Shown here: piece by piece, positions 11,234-23,000 of the stretch | Layout of the letters: each line of letters starts with the position of its first letter | How positions within the stretch are numbered: position 1 is the stretch's first letter | Source of the DNA: Saitoella complicata NRRL Y-17804 | Taxonomy: Eukaryota > Ascomycota > Saitoellomycetes > Saitoellales > Saitoellaceae | Length of the DNA: 64,000 nt | Assembly: GCF_001661265.1 (NCBI RefSeq) | Contig: NW_017566993.1 | Location: 372,001 to 436,000, forward strand | Direction of reading: 5' to 3' | Position numbers and translations under genes: made by a program | Notes under the pieces: generated by a model | Databases searched by the model: none | The model's input: only the letters and a program-made list of their open reading frames with translations | Told to the model about the DNA's origin: nothing

Positions 11234-13630
11234 TCATCGCGTTCGTCCAGGCTCCTCATCCAATGCCCTCCTCAGCTCCTGCCACCTACGGTTCAATGCC
11301 TCATACTTCGAACTGACCTCCGCATACTGCACCTTGACGTTACTCAACTCCCCTTCCAACTCCGCACACCGACTCTCAACCTCCTGGTTCTGGTTCATCA
11401 CGTCCAGGTTCTTCTGCATGACCGTATCCATCTCCTTCCGTAGTTTCTCTTCGATCTCGGCGGGTTGGGTGGAGAGTGCGTTGCGGAGTTCGGAGACGGT
11501 GGTGTGGAGGTCTTCGTTTTCTTCTGTGAGACGGGCGTTTTCGACTTTGGATTGGACCATTGCGTTGGCGAGTTCGATGTGTTCGCGGTTGAGACTGGAT
11601 AGAGTTGTTTCGAGTCTCTTGACCAATGCTGACAACTGCGCGTTTGCGGTTCGTAGATCCTCGACCTCGGCCTCACGCTTCCGTTCGGCACTAGTGGCGT
11701 CCTCATAGTCCTTCTTGTAACTTTCCAATTCCTCTGAGGTGATCTTGATGGTATAAGCGTCATTCACCAACTCATTCACGCGATACACTGCCTCACCACC
11801 GCTTCCCCATGCCATGTACCCACGCGTCTGCTCCTGTACCTTATACGCATCGAACAACCCCTCCTTCAAGAATCCAACAAGCGTATCGAACTCCATGCTC
11901 AAAAACCTCTCCTCATTCTTCTTCATCAGAGCCAGCGCGAAACGCAATAACGCCGCTGTGCCTTCTGCAATGATAACATCGAAGATCCTTAGAACGATGG
12001 GAAGAGGGAACTTGTAAGCGAAGAGAGTAAGGAACCATTGAGAGGCATACATGCCGCTCTCAACACCTTGGCGGGCCAGGTGGACGTGAAGCAGGGGGCA
12101 GTGAACCTCCAGAAGTCTGTCGAACTGGTACAAAAGGGAATGAAGGCCGGGCATAGAGGGCGTGTAGAGTGTCCGAAGTCCATAGTCATGCATCAACCGT
12201 ACCAACAACGAGAACGCTTCCTCATCAGGCAGGTTCATCAACAGCGGCCCCGCGATGAATGACTCGCCTTGCACATATCCAACCTCGGGATCATGCAGTG
12301 AATATGCCTTCACAACATAGAACAACCGCTCCTGGCCTTCTTTCGTGCTGCCTGAGCGGAAGAAGTCGGCCTTGGGATATGTTCGTGACAGGTCCTTGCG
12401 AATTTGCTTCTCGTTCGCGGCGAGACCGGGAAGTCCGCAAAGCTTCTGGTGTTGGGCTTCGAGGGAGGGTGATTTGGAGTTTGCAAGTAGGGTCCAGATC
12501 GTACCGCGGATGATTGAGGGTAGTCCGTTCTGGATGGCCCTTGATAGATCTTGTGGGCGGTCGCGCTGAACGGAGGGATAGTCGTTGATCACTGCGTCCC
12601 AGAAATCCCAGTCGACCGATTCTTCGGGAATTGTATGCGCCTCGTCCTCGCTGACCTGAGACTGGGATTGACTGTGAAGGCGGTCGAAATTAGCCTTCAG
12701 CGACTCCTTCACCAGGCCATCGACACCATCTGCATCACCTTCGCCTTGCGGCTGACGCACACGCGGCAGAAGCAACTCCGCAGTTGGAGCGATCGTAGAA
12801 ACAGAGTCGACCGAAGCCATGGTATCGCGCCTCTTTCCAGCAGCCTCCAGCGGTGGTGACACAGGAGGACTCTTCTTGCCAGCCAATGCGGTCCCCGTCG
12901 ACGCCGATCTCAACCAGGAAAAGGGGCCGCGACGAGCGGGTGTCGGGGGTGCCGGGTCGGACTTCATGCGTTGAGCTGTTGGGTGTGAGTCACGAGGTGG
13001 GAGGGGCGGTCCTGTTGGTGACGTCGGCATAGCAGTGGGGGTATGAGTTGCTTCGTTGTCGGAGAGGGAGATATCGTGCATAGCGTCCGTCAGCGGCTCA
13101 GGTTCTGGCTTCTCTTCTGATGGGGTAGGTTGCGCGCCTACTGGTGTATGAAAGCGGTCAATCTCCTCTGATGGTGACTGTGCGTCTAGTGTTTGCATGT
13201 GATCTGTTGCGTGTTGCTGCTGAGCCTCGGCGTGTTCACCGTCCTCCTTCATCGCACTTTCACCTTTCTCCTCTGGTCTTTCACCGTTGTTCTCGTGGTC
13301 ATTTGCGGCTGCATGCAGCTCCGATAATGCTGCCTTGGAATGCTCTATCGCTGCCAAGGCTTCCTCTGCGAGCTCTCTGGCTTCACGTTCAGCTTCTGGG
13401 CTTTGTCGATTTGCATCTAGGAACTCTGCTGCGTCATGCTGTTTCTATGCAGTCAGCATATGATCCTTTGAGAGGTCATGATGAAGCAAACAAACCTCAA
13501 CTTCATGCGTCTCCAACTGGTGCTCCACGCTTTCCTTAACTTCCGGCTCATCCGGCACATTCACAGGCGAAGCTAAGCCAGGACGTTCTTCCGAGGTGAA
13601 TGCTTGATCAGCGAAATCTTGCTCAGACAT
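11234..13630 (-). CDS. TBC-domain Rab GTPase-activating protein, Gyp5/EVI5-like
   Basis: Predicted GTPase-activating protein for Rab GTPases of secretory traffic. Exons 13630-13496 and 13444-11234 flank a 51-nt intron (GTTTGT .. CTGAC .. GCATAG); total 781 residues. The N-terminal 300 residues are acidic and Pro/Ser-rich. The TBC domain spans roughly residues 350-580, starting at 'NGLPSIIRGTIWTLL'. Both catalytic fingers are present: the arginine finger in 'IRKDLSRTYP' (near 400) and the glutamine finger in 'VGYVQGES' (near 433). Residues about 620-775 are a long coiled coil. An acidic N-terminus, TBC and C-terminal coiled coil is the Gyp5/Gyl1/EVI5 layout. The gene is divergent from TOM1. 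Confidence 0.9.
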
Positions 13631-14071
13631 GGTTGATGGAGAAGATGGTCGATGACCTGTTTGTCTTGGGGCCTCTTACGACGTACGTGGAGAGACAGGT
13701 TCCAGCAAGGGCACCTTCAGGGCCCGGCAACCTTAAATGACGTTGGGAAAGACCTGTGCAGGATAAGTTCCGGGCAGTTTTTATTTAGCATTTAAACTCG
13801 GAATCAGACGTTTTGAACCCTTCTCCAGCCTATGACATCTCGTGGGTGTTTCGTCAGCGTACGGCAGTCAAGCTGCATGCAGCCTTCATTATACGTACAA
13901 GACCAACAACCAAAACGACCCCAGCCGTTTCAGCAATTCCCAGTACATATCGGTAAGACGACAGCTGAGGTTTCTTCCAATAAGCAATTCTTTTCGACCA
14001 AAGGGAACCTTCTCAGCAGAGTTCTCTCCGACTTATAACCGACCCCGCCGTTACCGGCTTAAGGTCCTGCA
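13631..14071. promoter_or_regulatory. Divergent promoter region GYP5-like / TOM1
   Basis: A 441-base spacer between two divergent genes; it should carry both promoters. The 150 bases before TOM1 are CA/CT-rich, a normal fungal leader. No firm TATA box or repeat seen. Confidence 0.45.
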
Positions 14072-17000
14072 ATGACCAAAATCAAGAAGACGGCACCACG
14101 CCGTCTAGCTACACCGCCAGCATTTCTGAATGATTATATCCAAAAGGCGTCTTCATGTCCAGAACCGGAGCTCGCGGAACATCTGGCGACGCTCCAGGAG
14201 TGGACGTTCCCAAGGGGTGATGTCTACAATTGGATTCCCGTTCTGGACCGATTCGATGAGATTCTGGAGAGGATTGTTACGGAATGGGGGTTGAAAAAGG
14301 GAATTCAGACGAAGGAGTTTGACGGTGATACGGAAAAGCTTGTGAGGGAGATGTTGAGGGTCAGCACGATGTTGATGGACTGGTGTTCGAATCGTACGCT
14401 TTACTCTTCCGGCGCCCAATTGAACGACTTGTTGCACACGACATCGCCTGAAATTCTACTTGCGACCCTCAACCTTTCTCTCCGCCTTGCACAGCGCGCC
14501 AGTACCCGCTCCTCCCGCCCTGCTCTTCCCATCTCCGCCGACCGCCTCCTCGAAATCGCATTGATGCACCCCACGTCCCGTACCGGCCACCGCCTCGATT
14601 TCCTCAAACTTACATCGCCAGAACCCGTTGGTAAGGAGTACCAGAGTTTGACTTGGAGTTGGCACAGGCATTTGGAGGGCGACGAGGCTCGTGAAGTTGC
14701 CGAGAGGGAGCAAGCGGAGCGCGAGAAGCATGAGGGAGTTACGCCCGCGTTGGCTAGGAGACCAAGTGCGAGGGAAGTTCACAGTCATCTGCCGCCGACT
14801 ACGCCCACACCTGCTTCCAGGACCGCGCCGCGTCCTCAACCGCCTGTGCCGCAGAGTGAGAAGAAGGAGAAGGAGTCACCGGAGAAGGAGAAGGAGGCTG
14901 AGAATGGTTTGCAGGAGGGTATGACCACCATCGAGCTTGGACCGGATGTGTTGACGTCTAAGCCTGTGGTTGATGTCGTCCAGGACATCATTTCTCAGAA
15001 CAAGCTGAGCGAGAAGTCACATTTCGCGCTTCTCCTGAAAACGCGGTTGGTGGCGTCCATCAACGACGTGCCCACTCGTTTGACACTGTTCCAGTGCCGC
15101 GTCTTGGCTATCGCCTGTTTCACGTATGTTGCACAGGAAAACGTGTTCACGTCCAGGTTCTTGGTGACTGAACCGGAAATTGTCCAGCAATTGGCGGAGT
15201 TGGTACACCCTGACAGGAAGGTGGACAGGGTTGTTCAGACATCCGTTTTCTACGCATTGGAAGCGATTGCTCACCATCGTCCCAAGCTTGGTGATGTTTT
15301 GAGCAGTTTGAATGCATCGGTGAACCATGGTGTTCTGTTGTATATCATCCGCCGGGCAATCCATGATCTTGAGGAGCGCGCCGCAGACAAAGAGGTTAGG
15401 GCGTATATGGATGCGTTGTTCGGCTTGTTGCACTACCTGAGCTCGACGCAGCAGGCAGGTTTGATGTTGTGCAGTGCCGGTATCTTGCCCTTGCTGGTTC
15501 AGTTCATGAAGCTTGAGCCCGCGGCTACAACGAGAGCAGTGACCAAGGGTGTGGGTTTGTTGGATCATCTCGTCTATGGCTTCCAGCCTGCGTTCACGAG
15601 CTTCTGTGGATGCAATGGACTTAACATCCTTGTTGATCGCATCCAGAGTGAGGTCAACACAGCGGTGGAGAAGGCACCGCAATGGGAGGGGCAGAAGTCG
15701 GGTACCATGGATTATGCGATGAGCGTGGAGAACTTTGCGTTGTTGAAGTGTATGCTTAAGTTCGTGTTGCATATGATGCAGACCTCGGGTAACCAGGATG
15801 GGTTGCGCAACTTGATCGATTCGAGTTTGTTGAAGTCGTTGAGTGTCATATTCGGAAACGAGGCTGTGTTCGGCAGTTCGGTGTTTGCTGTTGCCGTCAA
15901 TATCTTGGCAACCTTCATCCATAATGAGCCGACTTCGTACCCCATCATTCACGAAGCGAAGCTTTCGCATGCCTTTCTGGAGGCTGTCAGCAACAACATT
16001 CTGCCAAGTGCGGACGTGATGGCTAGTTTGCCTAATGCATTCGGAGCCATATGCCTCAACTCTCAGGGTGCCGAGCTCTTCAAGCAGTACAGCCCTCTCA
16101 CTAAGTTCTTCGAGGTTTTCTTGATGACTGAACATGTCAAACTGCTTACACACACGGATGTGAGCGGAATTCTCGGAACAAGCGTGGATGAGCTCGTTAG
16201 GCACCATCCCGTGTTGAAGGAGGAGGTAATGACTGGTGTTGTGACGGTCCTCAAGGGTATGATCGAGATGGGCCAGGAGAGCGGCAATCCTGCCATCAGC
16301 GGTACTATTGAGGCAAAACTCCACGCTCGCTCCGCTGCCGCGGAAGTTGCGTCTACGTCAGGTGATGTGGAGATGACGGACACAAGGGATGATAAGGCTG
16401 CGACTACCGTGGACAAGAAGAAGGACGAGGAGGAAGACAGGCCTATGATCGAGATGTTCATTGATTTCTGGGCAAGGTTCTTGGAGGGTCTGTTTCAGAA
16501 CCAGGGGCACTGCAAGCGTTTCATCGAGTTGGATGGACCGAACACCTTACTCGCACTCTATACTCTCCCTGCTTTGCCGTATAACTTTGCGCAAAGTCCG
16601 GGTGCGTACTCGTTGAGTCACATTCTCAGGTTGCTGAGTGAAGTGAACGCAACCACCGTCCTAGCTGCCATCCTCCAAGGCCTTTACGTGTATGTCAACA
16701 AGGCAAATGAACTTATGCCTGCTACAAACGAGAGTATCTTCGAGCATTTCCTGGATGTGCAGCAGACCGACGAGGAGGTTGTTTCTGCCGGGACTTATGC
16801 CTTGAGGACGTTGGTTCGTGCGCATAACATGACGACCCTTCTGGCAGAGATTTATGCCACTCCCATCTTTTCGCATGGCAGAAGTACGTTGCCTTTTTTC
16901 TTGCCATTTGCCACGGATGAGCAAAACAAGGACCTCATCGCATCCCTGGGACAGTTACAGAGGATGTGTATCTGGGAGGAGATTCTGTTGACTGCGCCGT

Positions 17001-20000
17001 TGTCGAAGGAGTGGAATGAGGCCTCTAGGGTGAAGGACGACGATACGCCCAAGTCGAAGGAGAACGAGGAGAAGCAGAAAGGATTGGAAGCCGGAGTTGA
17101 CAAGGATGACCCCAAGTTCAAGAATGTGAAGACATTCCGCTTCTTGGTATCACAAATCCCAGCCTCAATTACGCCATTTTTTCAAGGACTTTCGAAGATG
17201 CTTTTCACGAGACGTCAACCCGATGCTAACCACAGGAAGCAGGCTTTGAAGGTATCTGGTCGTATGGCGCGTGTCATGATTGAAAATCTGAGCTGGGAGC
17301 GAGCGGCGGAATCGGATAATGCAAACAACAAGTATGGCTTTTGTATCGTGATGTTGCATTTTCTAATGCAGGTCCTCATGGATGATCGATCGACTCCCGT
17401 CTTGCAGATTACTGTACTGTACTCTTTCTATAAGCAGGATGGAATGAAGGTGTTGAGCAGGATCCTCGACTCCTTGATGCAGGAGGCCGCGACGTTGCCC
17501 TTTGTCACAGATCAGGAGATTGAGAAAGACGGTCATTCGAAAATGGCGTATGTGTTTGGTGGTATCAAGATCGTTCTCAAGTTCTTTCACCAGATCACTA
17601 CGCCTAAGATCCTCGTTGACGCGGCCCAGTCGACCGGCATGGCTTCGAAGGAAAGGGATAGGAACACGCCCGACTTTTACCAAGCAAATGAGTTCCTTGT
17701 TCAATTGCGCCGCGAAGTGTTGCCAGCTGCTCACAAGATTTGGGAGTCTCCAACACTCCTGAAGTTGTCGTCATCTATTGTCAAGTCTGTTGCACAAATC
17801 ATGGCAGCTTCCTTGAAAGGCGACGCTGAAGTTGCGGCCACCAGACCGGAGGTCAGCACCAGGGATCCGTTCTCCTTGATCGGGCGTGGAATTGCAGCGC
17901 TTACAGCACCCAATGCAAGTGAGACTGACCGCGTTGGCGTCCTCACGGGCATGGGTTTCAGTCGGGGTGCAGCTCGGCATGCTTTGCAGCATGCTGCCAA
18001 CAACATCACGATTGCGACGCAGTATCTGCTGTCGCATCCTGAACTCCAGCAAATGCCGGAGCAAACGCCAGCTCAGGCTGAACCAGCTCCGCAAGCGGCG
18101 CCAGCCACCGACGCCGCGGGTACTGGTGCCGCAGTTCCCGCTACCACGGGTGAAGGTGATACATCCATGCAAGTAGACGAAGACAAGCCGAGTCAAGCGT
18201 CTATACTTGAACAACTCAACGAATTGCGCAACGATATCAGAACATCTCTGATTGATCGAGCTTTGGAGGTGATCCGCGTTCACAACGATGCCACTTATGA
18301 CGTCGCGCAGTTGGTCATCAATGCTCCTGTTGATTGGAAGCAGGATGGATGGAAGAAGGATGCAGTGTTGACCGTGATCCTAAGCCTTGACAGCCTCAGC
18401 GAGTCGCGATTTGACAGCGAGGACAATGCTAAGGGCTTGACAACTATTGCTCACCTCTTGAACTACCTCCTTCACGACGGCCATCTCTACGAGAAGTGTA
18501 ATTCTCTTCTACCACAGCTAACCCCTGTATTGATGGAACTTGCGAAAGTGGAGGATGGTAAGCCAGCGCCCTGGTTGCCTCATATCTTCCTGATCATGGA
18601 GACTGTTATCACAGATGTTGATGAGGCTACGAAGGTTTCGTCAACTGAAGATGGTAGCCTTCAGGATACTTCCTCTTCTGGGACGCATACCCTCTCTGTG
18701 GAGGCGCGAAAGTCATTCTTCGACTCTGCTCTGGCTGTTTTGACGTCGGAGCCAACCGAAAAGAACCTCACTTTGGCAGTCTTGCGAGTGTTGCTTAGGT
18801 TAACCCGCAACCGCGAGTATGCTTCCATGTTCGTAGACCGTGGAGGGCTTGCTTTGCTGTTCGCAAACCTTCGTAAGACTGTCGGTAAATACGACGATAG
18901 CATCCAGATTCCGATAATTTCTATTCTTCGCCATGTTATCGAGGATAGAGAAACTCTGAAGGCGATCATGCGTAGCGAAATTCAGACCTTCTTCGATCAG
19001 CCTCGTGCGGGAGGCCGCGCCGTTGACGCTTCCACATATCTTCGTGGTTTGAGCCAGCTTGCGCTGCGTGATTCTGCGCTGTTCATCGAGGCGACCCAAG
19101 AAATGTGCAAGATTTCACGATACGATCCTAATGCGCGCACACAAGGCATTGTCCTCAAGGACAAGCCCAAGGATGATGAAGCGACATCTACCATGTCGGC
19201 TGAGGAGAAACCAATTTTGAACGCTACCAAAGCGCTTGCAGTTGAAGAAACTCCAAAGCGTTCGTCCTTTGAGCGCCAAGATGGCGTGATACATTTCTTG
19301 CTGACCGAGTTGCTCTCATGCAAGGATGAACGTCGGGACAGCGGCGTGCCTGCACAGTCATCTGACGGAAATAAGGATGTCAACATGCAGAATACTGTCG
19401 AAAGCGAATACGTCGAGGACGGAAAGCGTCCGGATTTCAAGGCCGAAGATCATCCTGGCTATATTTATCGTTGCTTCATTCTGCAATCTCTTTCTGAACT
19501 TCTATCATGCTACACCAGGTGTAAGCTGGAGTTTGTCAAGTTTTCCCGCCGTGCTAACCCTCGCGAGGCTATGACACCAGCCGTCAAGCCTCGTTCCACA
19601 GTCCTGAACCACCTTCTCTATGAATTGATTCCACATGGTTTTGTCAATGTTCCCGAAGACAATCAGAGCAGGATGAGGTACTCGACGTCCAACTGGGCTA
19701 TGTCCGTTGTTGTCGCCTTGTGTGCCGCTACGGGAGAAGATCTGGGAAGGGACAACGAGGCCGATTTACAATTTGTGCGCAAGTTCGTATTGGAGGGAAT
19801 CCTGAAGACCTTCAAGGATATTACAGCGTCTACTGAGCCCATGGAGTACCGATACTCCCGGTTGATGACTCTGGCAGATCTTTGTTATCGTCTTCTTGTT
19901 GCCCAAGCAAACCAGGGAACAACCAACCAGGGCCTGTTCAATGACACTCATGACAAGTTAGCCAAGCTTATGTTTGAGAAGAATTTCGTCTCGACGTTAA

Positions 20001-23000
20001 CCAATGCTTTAGCCGAGGTCGACTTAAACTACCCGCTTGCACGGAAGGTGATCAGACAGGTTCTTCGCCCTTTAAAAACACTTTCGAAGACTGCAATCAG
20101 GCTAAGCGAATCTGCCGAACTTGGTGATCTTCAAGAAAAGCCCACCGGGGACGAGGATGAGATCTCGACTGAGGCTTCTTTGTCGGATGAGGACGACGAA
20201 TCTTCTGATCGTGAGGAGACACCTGATCTTTATCGCAACTCAGCGCTTGGCATGTTCGACGGTAATATGGAAGAAGACAACAGTGAGGGTGACAGTGAAA
20301 ATGAGTTTGATGACGAAGACGCGGAGATGTACGAAGAGATGGAATTTGATCATGATGGCTCAGAGACTGGCTCCGATCTTAGTGACGAGGATATGGAGGA
20401 CCTTCAAGGAGGTGACGATGTGGAGATTGTCCTTGACGAGGATGAGGACGAAGACCACGATGACGAGGATGAAGATGATGATGAGCTCGGTTCTGACGAG
20501 GAAATGGAGATGGAAATCCTCGGAGAAATCGACGGGTCTGACATCGAGTTGGATGGTGGTGATGATGACGAAGAGGATGAAGATGATGATGAGGACGACA
20601 GTATGGATGACGAGAGCATCGACGATCAAGATGATGATGAAGCTGAGGAAGACGCAGCCTGGGAGACGGAAGAAGCTGCTGAAGGCGATGTTCAAAATCC
20701 GTTCAACATTGATCCCGAAGGGGACGATGATGATGATGATGACCTGGACGATATGGACTCCATTGACGAAGCTATTATGGCCGCCGATGATCTTGCGGAT
20801 GAAGAAGCTGAAGAAACGCACATGGGTTGGGAAACGACAGCTGACGAACCTGGTCAAGCGCAGGCGCCTCGTCCACCACGGGGGACTATGTTCCCTTTCG
20901 GTCTGCCGGGTATGCGCCCTTCTGCCATGGGATCTCTGGGCGGTATCCCCGATATCCGTCGGCCTCGTCACGGCGAAGACGCTGGCGCTTCTCACCCTCT
21001 GCTTGTTAACCCAGCAGCTGCCGTTGCGACCGCACCTCATGAGCCTGCGCGTCGTGGTGGCGACACCTCGCGTCCTGATAGTTTCTCCGACTGGATCCAC
21101 TCGATTGAGGAGCTCATTGGCAGCGGTGCTGTGCACATGCTGGGAGACGCAATCAATCGTCTCAGCAATGCACCCCCGGGTGCTATCCGCGTCGAAGTCG
21201 CTACGAGCAACGGCAATGTCCTGACTCACGATCTCGAGCAAATACTTGGTCGTCGTCCAGGAGCAAATGTTTCCCGTCCTCCACGCGAAGACCCGACCTC
21301 AGCGACTACAGGATTTGTGCCTACCGCAACCTTTGTGCGTTGGAATGATGAAGTTCGCATCATCTACGGTTCAACCAGCAATGTTGCTGAGAGACTGCAG
21401 CGCCTCGTTAGTAGGTTGGCCGATGCGCTTATTCCAGCCGCCGTCGAAGAAGAACGTGTTCGAAAAGAGGAAGAGCGCAAAGCCCAAGAGAAGGCTCGTG
21501 CTGAAGACGAAGCCCGTAGGAAGGAAGAGGCGGCTCGATTGGCTAAGGAAAGGGAAGAAGCTGAAGCACGGGCGAGGGAAGAAGCCGAGCGAAAAGCTGC
21601 AGAAGAAGCGGCTAGGGTTGCCGAATCTGCCGGTCAGGACACCCCAATGGAGGGCATGGAAGGATCGGGCGAGGCGGGTCCTTCGGCAAGTCGTCAACGT
21701 GCAACGGTCCGTCTTCGCGGCGCTGAAGTTGACATCACAGAGCTCGATGTTGATGCCGAGTTCTTAGAAGCATTGCCGGAAGACATGCGGGAAGAGGTTC
21801 TGTCCCAGCATATCCGAGAACGCCGTGCATCCACTCGTCCAGATGAGCCTAGCGAAATCAGTCCCGAGTTCCTTGAGGCATTGCCTGACGATATCAGAGA
21901 GGAATTACTGGCGCAAGAAGCTGCCGACCGGCGCCGGCGTGAGCGTGAGCGTGAGCGTGAAGAGCAACAGGCTCCGGATGCACAAGCTTCAACTGGTCCT
22001 GCGGAGATCGATCCTGCTTCCTTCCTTGCATCTTTGGATCCGGAGCTCCGCCGTTCTGTTCTGGCTGATGCAGAAGATGACTTCATCGCGCAGTTACCGC
22101 CTGCCTTGGCAGCGGAGGCTGGAAACATGAGACCTCGCGGAACGCTCAATGTGGGACGGCCGGGTGGTGCCATAGAGCAGCTGCTTCAAGGTCGCCGAGG
22201 AACTGCCGCCGAAGGCGGTGAAGCTGGAAAGAAGGAAGAATTGAAGAAGCCAGCACCTCGGCGTGATATGATCCAGCTTCTGGACAAATCTGGAATTGCC
22301 ACGCTTGTACGTCTCCTGTTCCTTCCACAGGTTGGCGAGAAGACAATCTTGCATGACATTCTCCTGAACGTTTGCGAAAACAAGCAGAATCGCGCAGAAA
22401 TTGTGAACCTCCTCCTTGCCGTACTGCAAGACGGTAGCGGTAGCTTGCATGCAGTCGAGAAGAGTTTTGCCCAGGTTTCCTACCGGGCTAAGGGTCCGAA
22501 CACTCCAAAGCCTACCACGAAGCCGAAGCTCGGCTCTGCTCTTGGATCTCTGACGCAGGTTGCGGGCGACAATGCGCCAATGGTCCTTGCTCAACAGTGT
22601 CTACAAACTTTGTCTCACATTGTGGGCTGGAACGAACACTTGGCGATGTTCTTTTTGCACGAGCATGAGTTGTTTGGCGGGCTTCGAAAACCCAACAAGA
22701 AGGGTAAGAACAAGGAGCCCCCCAGGAGCGCTAAGTTTCCCATCAACATGCTGCTGTCTCTCCTGGAGCGACCTCTGTTCTTGCAGAACACTGGCATCAT
22801 GGATTCGCTTTCCCAGCTGCTCTCGGCCACAACTCGTCCTCTGATTGCGTTGTCGAAGAAGGAGGCAAAGCTTAAGGAAGAAGCTAAGAAGGACGCTGAT
22901 GCTTCGAAGGAATCTGCACAGGCGACCGAGTCATCTGCTGTTTCCGAAGTCGAATCTAAGGTTACTGAAGCTCCCACAAGTGACGCAAAGCCTGCTACGG

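Noticed and set aside
15017-16324. 435-residue minus-strand frame opposite TOM1
   Set aside because: Antisense shadow; His/Gln/Arg-rich and unlike any family.
20121-21241. Long overlapping frames (367 aa plus strand, 293 aa minus strand) inside TOM1
   Set aside because: They are frame shadows of the GAT/GAG-rich acidic tract, rich in Met/Arg/Thr or Ile/Val with no domain.
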